From positions 1 through 5,427 of the forward strand of contig USBU01000097.1 in NCBI GenBank assembly GCA_900553005.1: a stretch of DNA of 5,427 nucleotides, in the 5' to 3' direction. The notes below the pieces were generated by a model that did not search any database, was not told where the DNA came from, and saw only the letters and a program-made list of their open reading frames with translations. Below are positions 1-5,427 of the stretch, in pieces (within the stretch, counting starts at the first letter, position 1; every line of letters begins with the position of its first letter). Source of the DNA: an uncultured Eubacteriales bacterium. Its GTDB lineage: Bacteria; Bacillota; Clostridia; Christensenellales; Pumilibacteraceae. Position numbers and translations under genes: made by a program.

Positions 1-418
1 GACTTAAAGAATAAAGCCCCTCCCTTGTTTCAACCCCATCGAACGAAAAGCTCATTGCGAAAGGATAAAACGAAAATCCCAAAAGCTCGGCAGTCTCGGG
101 CGGCACCTGAGCGGTATCCGAGTCCACCGTTCTCGAGCCGAAAAAAACCATGTCAGGATTAAGCTTTTTTATAGCGGCAGACAGGACGTAAGACGTCGCC
201 AGCGTATCCGCCCCCGCAAATCGCGTATCGGACAGAAGCACGGCGCGAGTTACCTTTTCGTAACGCGTCAGACGACTCAATTCCTGAGAAGCGCTAAGCG
301 GAGACATGGACAAAACTACAATTTCCGCGTCTTCGACGCTTAAGGCCGTTTCCAACGCGCAGGCGTCGAACGGATTTATTTCTCCTCCGGGAAATTTAAC
401 GCAAACTACTATTTTCAT
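1..418 (-). CDS. etfB: Electron transfer flavoprotein beta subunit, 3' end cut by the window edge
   Basis: This is the N-terminal 139 residues of an EtfB-family protein; the frame stays open to base 1. ETF is a cytoplasmic heterodimer that takes electrons from flavin dehydrogenases, and in some anaerobes it takes part in flavin-based bifurcation. Visible family motifs are the start MKIVVCVK, NPFD at 15-18, the nucleotide-binding DTRFAGADTLATS at 64-76, and DTAQVPPETAELLG at 101-114. The stretch between VK (residue 8) and NPFD is only six residues, whereas typical EtfB has about 20 more there. The ATG overlaps the kinase stop as ATGA and has no good ribosome binding site in front of it, so translation is probably coupled to the kinase. 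An etfA gene would be expected beyond the left edge but cannot be seen. Whether the second nucleotide is AMP or FAD cannot be decided from this fragment. The family call is firm. Confidence 0.9.
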   Translation of the reverse strand, partial: MKIVVCVKFPGGEINPFDACALETALSVEDAEIVVLSMSPLSASQELSRLTRYEKVTRAVLLSDTRFAGADTLATSYVLSAAIKKLNPDMVFFGSRTVDSDTAQVPPETAELLGFSFYPFAMSFSFDGVETREGLYSLS

Positions 419-1878
419 CGGCGTTCACCGTAAAAGCCGTCGTAAAACATTGCCAGCTCCTTATAGCGTGAGAAGGCTTCGTCGTAAACAAGCCGTCTGC
501 TCTCGTCAGGCACGACAGTAACCGAATGCGGCGCGCAAATCCGCAGCGCCTCCGAAAAATCTCCGTATTCGCCGCAGCCTATGCCGGCAAGCATCGCACC
601 GCCAAAAGAGGAATCGCAGTTGTCGCGCACGGTAAGAGTAAGACCGAGAATGTCGGCGGCAATCTGACGCCACAGCGGACTTTTAGCCGCACCCCCGAGA
701 AAAACAGCCTTATCGCCTGCCGGCAGTCCGACGGCGCGCAGCTCATTAAGGCAATCGCGCATGGAAAACGCCGCGCCCTCCATAACCGCCCGGGCAAAAT
801 GTCCTTTTGTATGGATTCCCGAAACTCCGTTGAACGCGCCGCGCATATGCGGATTATTATACGGGGTCAGCTCTCCGCTTAAATGCGGATTGAAAATCAA
901 CCCGTCCGCTCCGGGCGGAGTGCCCGCGGCCGCTTCGTCAAGCTCGCCGTACCCTCCGCCGAAGCTGTCGCGGAACCAGCGCATTGAAGCGGCGCACGAT
1001 TTAGTCGCGCTGCCTGGATACCAGAGCCCCTTTCTTAAATGCGAATAATTGATGATGCCGGGATCTACTGCAGGCCGGTCGGAAATGACGCAGATCCTTC
1101 CGGCTGTTGCAAATTTAACAGACACGTCCCCGGCGTTTATGCAGCCGTTGGCAAAAACTTCGGCGGCGGTATCGGTTGTTCCGGCGATTACCGGCGTACC
1201 CTTTTTTAACCCGGAAATCTCAGAGGCCTCCTCCGACACCTTGCCGGCAAGGTCGAGACAATCGACAACCTCCGGAAGCATATCAGGCGTTATTCCGGCA
1301 AAAGCGCACAGTCTTTCGTCCCAGCGGCCGGCATTAACGTCGTAAAACATACTTCCCTCGGCCTCTATGCGATCGGTTAAGAAATCTCCGGTAAAAAATC
1401 CGCGGACGTAATCCTTGGCAAAGGTTATGCGTTTTAACTTTTTAAATATTTCCGGACGAGCGCGTCTTATAAATTTCAGCTGAGCTATCGTCCACACTGG
1501 CGACGGGCGGTGAAGCGTTTTAGTCAGAATCTCCTCTCCGTATAGCCTATCGAGCTCCTCCGCGTCGGAAGCGCTTCTCGTGTCCGTCCAATAAACGGAC
1601 GGACACAGCGGACGGCCGCAACCGTCCGTCAGCACCGCGGTATGCGTGGCCGCAGAAAAACACAAGCACTTAATTTCCTCCGGGCGGACGCGGCGCGTAA
1701 GATTAGTTATGCAGTCCAAAGCCGCGCGCAGCCACATTTCGGGCTGCTGCTCGGCTCCTCCGTCCGGTGTGTATTCGGTAGGATATTCGGCGGAAAACTC
1801 CGCTTCAACCTTTCCGGCCGCATTCAAAAGCGTCGCTTTGCAAGAGCCGCCGCCGAAATCAACGCCTAAAAAATACAT
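415..1878 (-). CDS. FGGY-family carbohydrate kinase, xylulokinase-like
   Basis: The 487-residue protein has the normal length and both domains of FGGY kinases, which use ATP to phosphorylate a ketose or polyol in the cytoplasm. The N-terminal ATP loop is GVDFGGGSCKA at 5-15. The sugar-site His is H79 in SAATHT, where xylulokinases have SGQMHG, followed by WTDTR at 97-101. The presumed catalytic base is D236 in AGTTDTAAE. A phosphate loop reads ATAG at 257-260 in place of the usual GTSG or GTTG. The C-terminal domain has LSGELTPYNNPHMRGAF at 333-349 and the adenine-site motif GGAAKSPLWRQ at 395-405. The ATG lies 6 bases after GGAGAG (1890-1885), which supports this start. The closest recognisable relatives are xylulokinases, but the altered substrate-side motifs make D-xylulose uncertain, so no symbol is given. 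Next to an IolB-type isomerase, a ketose made by that enzyme is a reasonable substrate guess. Confidence 0.93.
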   Translation of the reverse strand: MYFLGVDFGGGSCKATLLNAAGKVEAEFSAEYPTEYTPDGGAEQQPEMWLRAALDCITNLTRRVRPEEIKCLCFSAATHTAVLTDGCGRPLCPSVYWTDTRSASDAEELDRLYGEEILTKTLHRPSPVWTIAQLKFIRRARPEIFKKLKRITFAKDYVRGFFTGDFLTDRIEAEGSMFYDVNAGRWDERLCAFAGITPDMLPEVVDCLDLAGKVSEEASEISGLKKGTPVIAGTTDTAAEVFANGCINAGDVSVKFATAGRICVISDRPAVDPGIINYSHLRKGLWYPGSATKSCAASMRWFRDSFGGGYGELDEAAAGTPPGADGLIFNPHLSGELTPYNNPHMRGAFNGVSGIHTKGHFARAVMEGAAFSMRDCLNELRAVGLPAGDKAVFLGGAAKSPLWRQIAADILGLTLTVRDNCDSSFGGAMLAGIGCGEYGDFSEALRICAPHSVTVVPDESRRLVYDEAFSRYKELAMFYDGFYGERR

Positions 1879-1884
1879 TTATCA

Positions 1885-1890
1885 CTCTCC
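1885..1890 (-). promoter_or_regulatory. Ribosome binding site of the FGGY kinase
   Basis: On the minus strand GGAGAG lies 6 bases before the ATG at 1878. It sets the kinase start. It also sits at the edge of the third, degenerate copy of the hairpin repeats in this gap, so folding of that region could affect access to it. Confidence 0.75.
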
Positions 1891-1962
1891 GTTATGATTT
1901 CCGGCAAAAATTTTCCGCCGGACATAGTCAGGCAAAGCCGCCGCCGGATAAAGTCCGGCAAA
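1887..1962 (-). repeat. Tandem hairpin-forming repeats in the isomerase-kinase gap
   Basis: Two 22-base units, 1915-1936 and 1941-1962 (26-base period), match at 19 positions by eye. A third, degenerate unit at 1887-1908 matches at about 14. On the minus strand each good unit begins TTTGCC and ends TCCGGCGG. The 1941-1962 unit contains a perfect 6-bp stem, GCCGGA-CTTTA-TCCGGC (1959-1943). The 1915-1936 unit forms the same stem with one mismatch. Its TCCGGC (1922-1917) could instead pair perfectly with GCCGGA at 1905-1900 across an 11-base loop. No U-run follows any stem, so these are not ordinary terminators. An mRNA-stability or processing element, a translation control element, or a small dispersed repeat are all possible. 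The rest of the 97-bp gap holds only the kinase ribosome binding site. Confidence 0.6.
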
Positions 1963-1975
1963 CAATAGCTTAGCT

Positions 1976-2761
1976 TTATTTATTGTTCAGCCATTTATGC
2001 CCTTCTTCGGTCGTCATAAAGAATCCGCGTTTTTTGCCTGCCATAATCCACAGATAATAATTTTCATAACCCGGCGCACAACAGAACGGGTGATACCCTT
2101 TGGGGATTTCCACGGCGTCGCCCGATTTTACGGCGTAAGTTTCGTCAAAAACACCCTGCTTATCGTAAACGCGCTGAATCCCGAAGCCTGTCGGCTTATC
2201 GAATTCGTAATAGTAAATCTCCTCCAAAACGCCCTCTGTCGGCATATTGTCCTCGTCGTGTTTGTGAGGGGGATAACTTGCCCACATACCCGATTTTACA
2301 AACGCCTCGCCTATATACAAAAGATTGGCGTCGGTGCGCTCGTCAAGAATAAAATGCGCCTGACGCTTCCAGCCGTCGCGTCCCAAATCCTTGACGACGA
2401 CGTCCTGCGGCAAAATAAGCTTTGACGGATATTCTTTTTCCGCGGGCGCCAAAGCTATGGCAGCTTCAAAATCGGTCAGCGCTCTGACGCTGAATTTCAT
2501 GCCTTTGGGCACATAAACCGCAGTCGCCGGCCCGCCGAAAACACTGTCGCGCACGCCGACAAGCTTATAATAAAATTGATCGCCCATTATATCGCACTTT
2601 CCCTTAAGTATGACGACAGCCGCCTCCATACCGGGAAACTGACACCACTGCTCTTTACCCTCGCTCAGCTTAAGCATTTTAAGCCCGAGCATATTCAGAT
2701 TTCCGCCCTCGAACAACGTGGATATTCCTTCGCTCTTATCCCATGTCTTTTTAAAATTCAT
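1976..2761 (-). CDS. IolB-family isomerase (5-deoxy-glucuronate isomerase-like, bicupin)
   Basis: The 261-residue protein is close to the usual IolB length (about 270). IolB converts 5-deoxy-glucuronate to 2-deoxy-5-keto-gluconate in myo-inositol breakdown; the related KduI isomerises an unsaturated-uronate product. The C-terminal cupin is strongly IolB-like: SGMWASYPPHKHDEDNMP at 157-174, LEEIYYYEF at 179-187, QRVYD at 196-200, GYHP at 222-225 and WIMAG at 238-242. By comparison with KduI, the metal ligands are probably H166, H168, E181 and H224. The N-terminal cupin has RDSVFGGPATAVYVPKG at 71-87, a typical IolB stretch. There is no signal peptide. GGAGG sits 7 bases before the ATG, and a promoter-like sequence lies just upstream. 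No IolC, IolD or IolE homologue is in the window and the partner kinase is of the FGGY type, so the true substrate may be a different uronate or aldose. The family is sure; the reaction is less so, hence no symbol. Confidence 0.92.
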   Translation of the reverse strand: MNFKKTWDKSEGISTLFEGGNLNMLGLKMLKLSEGKEQWCQFPGMEAAVVILKGKCDIMGDQFYYKLVGVRDSVFGGPATAVYVPKGMKFSVRALTDFEAAIALAPAEKEYPSKLILPQDVVVKDLGRDGWKRQAHFILDERTDANLLYIGEAFVKSGMWASYPPHKHDEDNMPTEGVLEEIYYYEFDKPTGFGIQRVYDKQGVFDETYAVKSGDAVEIPKGYHPFCCAPGYENYYLWIMAGKKRGFFMTTEEGHKWLNNK

Positions 2762-2795
2762 AGCTGTTCCTCCGCATTAAATAAACTTTAACATT

Positions 2796-2824
2796 ATTAT
2801 AACCCCGGCTGCGACGATTGGCAA
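2796..2824 (-). promoter_or_regulatory. Probable sigma70-type promoter for the isomerase gene
   Basis: On the minus strand the -35 box is TTGCCA (2824-2819, one mismatch to TTGACA). A 17-base spacer follows, then a perfect TATAAT -10 box (2801-2796). Transcription would start near 2789, giving a leader of about 28 bases that carries GGAGG (2773-2769) in front of the ATG at 2761. It lies in the 78-bp gap after the Fe-S gene. A 5-bp inverted repeat, AAGCG/CGCTT (2823-2827 and 2835-2839), touches the -35 box and could be an operator half-site pair, but that is weak. The isomerase, kinase and etfB could thus be expressed apart from the first two genes. Confidence 0.7.
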
Positions 2825-2839
2825 GCGGCGCAAACGCTT

Positions 2840-3928
2840 TTATGAATTAAGCGCGCCCAAAACCAGATCGCTGACGGAATAAACCTTTAGCTTTCCCTCG
2901 CTGCGCTTAAGCGCAGCATGCTCGGACGGCGAACAGCATACTATCGCCTCCGCGCCAACGCCCTCGGCGTCGCCGATACGCTTTGAGGCAATCATATCCA
3001 CGACGGCGGGCCTATATTCCGCCATTACCGTATGGCCTGCCATAAACGTATCGCGGCGATTGTTAATCATTTCGGTAACGACGCCGGCAGCTTCGGTTAT
3101 TTTGCGCAGCGGCTCCGCTTCCTCAAGCTCGCGTCCCAATGCGAAAGGATCCTGCGGGGCAAGCTTTATTTCGGATTTGTAAAGCTTGAATTTGTCTAAA
3201 ACTCCGGCAAGATATTCGGTATAAGTAAGCGTTTGCGCCGTAACCCTAACGTCCCATTCCTTATATTCGCGGCGCACGAGCTTGGCGTCGTCCGGATTAA
3301 AGAAAATTACTTTATCGTACTCGTTTAAAACCGCCGCGCATTTCTTTGCTGCCTCAACGGTTTCGCTTACGTCGCCGGCAAGAAATCTCACGTCAAAACC
3401 GGAAGAGGGCTCCTTTGCAAGCACGGTAAACTCAAGCCCGCTTTTTTCCAGCGCCTTGACCGCCCTAGCAGCGTCCTCCGCGTCGCGGCATACAGCGGCA
3501 TGTGACAGTAAAAACAGCGTGCCGGTCTTGGCGGCATGACGTCCGACGGACGCTTCCAGCTCCTTAGTAAGCTTTATCTCGCCGTAAACGCAGCCGAAGT
3601 TTTCGTAACTTTCAAGCATTTTATCGACATAAGCCGGAAGCTTGCCGTTTAGAGCAAGCTCGCGCCGCGCTTCCAGCGTAAACATCACCGGATCCCATCC
3701 GGTGACGCATTCCTTGACGCACGCGCCGCATAAAGCGCATTCGTAAACGTTGTCGGCAACGGCCTCCTCGCTTTCGGCTCCGCGCGCTACAAGCGACAGA
3801 CACAATGCTCTGGCGCGGGCATTGTTCCGCTCCTGACCGGTAGCGTTGCCGACCGGACAAATATGTCTGCACATCCAGCAGAAACGGCAGGAATCTATAT
3901 GCTTTTTTGCTTTTTCGCTTAAATTCAT
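2840..3928 (-). CDS. [4Fe-4S] electron-transfer protein, GlcF/HdrB-like with cysteine-less CCG domains
   Basis: The 362-residue cytoplasmic protein begins with two ferredoxin-type motifs: C14, C17, C20, C24 followed by P, and C64, C67, C70, C74 followed by VTGWDP. These should hold two [4Fe-4S] clusters. The rest follows the layout of GlcF/HdrB-type proteins, with two cysteine-rich (CCG) domains, but the expected cysteines are replaced. In domain 1 the CCG position reads SSG (175-177) and the CPxC position reads NPDD (211-214). In domain 2 DPC reads DPF (260-262), CCG reads MAG (296-298) and CPxC reads SPSE (333-336), next to a lone CC at 331-332. The frame is intact, so this looks like a retained protein, not a pseudogene. 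It lies 16 bp after the FAD oxidase and probably carries electrons from it, perhaps to the ETF. An in-frame TTG at 3955 is possible but lies upstream of the ribosome binding site, so the ATG at 3928 is preferred. Confidence 0.88.
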   Translation of the reverse strand: MNLSEKAKKHIDSCRFCWMCRHICPVGNATGQERNNARARALCLSLVARGAESEEAVADNVYECALCGACVKECVTGWDPVMFTLEARRELALNGKLPAYVDKMLESYENFGCVYGEIKLTKELEASVGRHAAKTGTLFLLSHAAVCRDAEDAARAVKALEKSGLEFTVLAKEPSSGFDVRFLAGDVSETVEAAKKCAAVLNEYDKVIFFNPDDAKLVRREYKEWDVRVTAQTLTYTEYLAGVLDKFKLYKSEIKLAPQDPFALGRELEEAEPLRKITEAAGVVTEMINNRRDTFMAGHTVMAEYRPAVVDMIASKRIGDAEGVGAEAIVCCSPSEHAALKRSEGKLKVYSVSDLVLGALNS

Positions 3929-3938
3929 GATAATTCGG

Positions 3939-3945
3939 CCTCCTT
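3939..3945 (-). promoter_or_regulatory. Ribosome binding site deciding the Fe-S protein start
   Basis: A full AAGGAGG lies 10 bases before the ATG at 3928 and overlaps the last base of the stop codon of the upstream oxidase gene. It sits downstream of the alternative TTG at 3955 and inside that longer frame, so it can only serve the ATG. The arrangement fits tight coupling of the two genes. Confidence 0.85.
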
Positions 3946-5369
3946 TAAAGTCCAAGCTTAAACGGATTCATTATTCCGTTGGGATCGAGCTGCTTTTTAA
4001 GTCCCGTAAATACCTGCATCGCGGGACCGTACTGCTCCTTCATAAGCCGCCCCAGCTTTATGCCCACGCCGTGATGATCGTTTACGACGCCGCCGTTTTT
4101 AAGCGCTGTGCGCACTCCGCAGTTCCAGATCGCGTTATGCAAGCGCATGGCCTCCTTTGGATCTTTAGGCACGTCGTCAACTATAAAGCGGTCGTAAATC
4201 ATACAGCCCCACTCGTACCAATGGGAAAAATGCGCGATAAATCTTGCCATGGGAAAATTAGTCTCTATAGCTTTTTTCATTTCCCAATAAATCTTTTCAA
4301 TCTTATCGTAGGGCGCTATAGTATCCATCGTGCCGAACATCTGCGGCAGATCCATCATGTGCCCCGGATAGAAAAAAGTTATTTTCTCCTTCCACCACTT
4401 CTCGCCGTATTCGGAGCCCAAATCCTCGGCGCCGTATTTTTTAAACGTATCGAGAAGTATTTTAAGCTCAACGTCCGTAATTTCCTTGACGCCCTCGACG
4501 GCGACGTTCATAAACGCGCCCTTCTTTTCCACGCCTACGATTTTCTTGATAAGCGAACCCGTTTCCGCCTCGTCGTAAAGGCGCATCACGCTGGGCTTAA
4601 ACTTTTGTAAAACCTCTTTTCCCGCCCTGAACGCTGACGTCATGTCGTGAAACAGAAAACCACGGAAGTACCTTACCTCGGGCTGCTCGTAAATACGCAT
4701 CTGAGCCTTAGTAATGATGCCTAAAGTCCCTTCGCTTCCGATAAAAATCTGATTGAGATCCGGTCCTGCCGCGTGCTTGGGCGCGGACGAGGTATTTATG
4801 ATATCGCCGTTAGGAAGCACGACTTCCATCTGAAGCACCATGTCGTCGATCTTGCCGTACTTGGTGCTGACTACGCCTATGCCGCGATGAGCCAAAAATC
4901 CTCCCACTGTAGAACAGGTCAAAGAGCTGGGATAGTGCATAGTGGCATAGCCCTTTTCGTTTGCGGCCCACTCGACGTGTTTGTATATTGCGCCCGCTCC
5001 GCACTCTATATACATGCTTTCCGTATTAATCTCATAGATCTTGTCCATGCGCTTGGTATCGACGACAATGCCGCCGGCAACGGGAATCGCTCCGCCCTGA
5101 GTGCCGCCGCCTCCGCCCCATGTGGTAACGGGTATCTTATAGTAGTTGGCGATTTTCAGCACCTTGCTGGTTTCCTCCGCATTAAGAGGACAAACCACCA
5201 CGTCAGCCTCGGGCATGCGCTCGCCGCGGTCCGCCCACATACGCGACAGCCAGAAATAATCCACGCTGTGCGTGACCTTGTCAACCTCGCGCACCGAACA
5301 GTTTTCCCGGCCGACCGCATCCTCAAGCTCGCACACTATATTGGTGAACAAAAATTCGTTAAATAGCAT
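3945..5369 (-). CDS. FAD-binding oxidase/dehydrogenase, GlcD / alkyl-DHAP-synthase type
   Basis: The 474-residue protein belongs to the VAO/PCMH flavoprotein family (FAD_binding_4 followed by the FAD-oxidase C domain). The FAD-site motifs are in order: the pyrophosphate loop TTWGGGGGTQGG at 82-93, PSSLTCSTVGGFLAHRGIG at 147-165, and IFIGSEGTLGIIT at 208-220. The C-terminal half looks more like alkyldihydroxyacetonephosphate synthase than glycolate oxidase: MRLYDEAET at 262-270, AHFSHWYEWG at 379-388, NDHHGVG at 430-436, and LDPNGIMNPF at 461-470. H432 and H433 are likely active-site residues. There is no signal peptide or membrane segment. Members of the wider family oxidise 2-hydroxy acids, polyols or sugars. 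With an Fe-S protein 16 bp downstream and etfB in the same cluster, an ETF-linked dehydrogenase is the best inference, and lipid ether synthesis is unlikely. GGAG 7 bases before the ATG supports this start. The substrate is unknown. Confidence 0.92.
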   Translation of the reverse strand: MLFNEFLFTNIVCELEDAVGRENCSVREVDKVTHSVDYFWLSRMWADRGERMPEADVVVCPLNAEETSKVLKIANYYKIPVTTWGGGGGTQGGAIPVAGGIVVDTKRMDKIYEINTESMYIECGAGAIYKHVEWAANEKGYATMHYPSSLTCSTVGGFLAHRGIGVVSTKYGKIDDMVLQMEVVLPNGDIINTSSAPKHAAGPDLNQIFIGSEGTLGIITKAQMRIYEQPEVRYFRGFLFHDMTSAFRAGKEVLQKFKPSVMRLYDEAETGSLIKKIVGVEKKGAFMNVAVEGVKEITDVELKILLDTFKKYGAEDLGSEYGEKWWKEKITFFYPGHMMDLPQMFGTMDTIAPYDKIEKIYWEMKKAIETNFPMARFIAHFSHWYEWGCMIYDRFIVDDVPKDPKEAMRLHNAIWNCGVRTALKNGGVVNDHHGVGIKLGRLMKEQYGPAMQVFTGLKKQLDPNGIMNPFKLGL

Positions 5370-5414
5370 ATTCTCGCTCCATTAAAAAATATTTTCATTT
5401 TATCGGGTTATAAA

Positions 5415-5427
5415 CTGTCTCTTATAC
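5415..5427. other. Residual Tn5/Nextera mosaic-end adapter at the contig end
   Basis: The final 13 bases, CTGTCTCTTATAC, are identical to the first 13 bases of the Nextera read-through adapter, which is the reverse complement of the 19-bp Tn5 mosaic end. The match runs exactly to the last base of the window, as untrimmed adapter would. These bases should not be treated as genomic. Only about 45 genuine bases (5370-5414) precede the oxidase gene; they are AT-rich and hold its ribosome binding site but no complete promoter. Confidence 0.85.

Noticed and set aside
2823..2839. AAGCG/CGCTT inverted repeat after the Fe-S gene as a terminator
   Set aside because: The stem is only 5 bp and no U-run follows. 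It overlaps the -35 box instead, and an operator role is unproven.
2840..3928. Fe-S gene as a decaying pseudogene because of the missing cysteines
   Set aside because: The frame is full length and uninterrupted, the ribosome binding site is strong and both [4Fe-4S] motifs are intact. Specialised loss is more likely than decay.
3929..3955. Longer Fe-S protein starting at TTG 3955
   Set aside because: The AAGGAGG ribosome binding site is inside this extension, and the added residues are simply its translation. The ATG at 3928 fits better.
3846..4610. Plus-strand open frame of 254 codons opposite the oxidase and Fe-S genes
   Set aside because: It lies antisense to two genes with clear family motifs, has no recognisable domain and spans their junction. 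It is a frame shadow.
4773..5366. Plus-strand open frame of 197 codons opposite the oxidase N-terminal half
   Set aside because: It is antisense to the FAD-binding domain, its composition resembles a reverse-strand reading, and no motif or good ribosome binding site was seen.
5370..5414. Promoter for the oxidase gene (TAAAAT-like box in the AT-rich leader)
   Set aside because: Its -35 region would fall in the adapter bases, so no complete promoter can be supported.

Overview
The window is a single minus-strand gene cluster with no credible plus-strand gene. It holds four complete genes and one gene cut by the left edge. In transcription order (right to left) they are: an FAD-binding oxidase of the GlcD/alkyl-DHAP-synthase type (5369-3945), a protein with two [4Fe-4S] motifs related to the GlcF/HdrB family (3928-2840), an IolB-type sugar isomerase (2761-1976), an FGGY sugar kinase (1878-415), and the start of an electron-transfer flavoprotein beta subunit (418 to the window edge). 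No RNA gene, CRISPR array, insertion sequence or rho-independent terminator was seen.

The genes fit one catabolic module. The oxidase, the Fe-S protein and the ETF would take electrons from a hydroxylated substrate. The isomerase and kinase would turn a sugar or uronate into a phosphorylated ketose. The most notable point is that the Fe-S protein keeps both N-terminal [4Fe-4S] motifs but has lost every cysteine expected in its two CCG-type domains. The EtfB start is also unusually compact. The substrate cannot be read from the sequence.

Regulation: the first two genes are 16 bp apart, and the kinase and etfB overlap as ATGA. Between the Fe-S gene and the isomerase gene is a promoter-like TTGCCA-N17-TATAAT sequence, so the isomerase, kinase and etfB may have their own transcript. 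The 97-bp gap before the kinase carries tandem hairpin-forming repeats that end at its ribosome binding site.

Organism: strong AGGAGG-type ribosome binding sites, an ETF-linked flavoenzyme and oxygen-sensitive Fe-S motifs suggest an anaerobic bacterium, perhaps an uncultured Clostridia-like member of the Bacillota. This is an inference and the phylum is not proven. The last 13 bases match the Tn5/Nextera mosaic end, so the right edge is probably a contig end with leftover adapter. The natural promoter of the first gene is therefore not visible.
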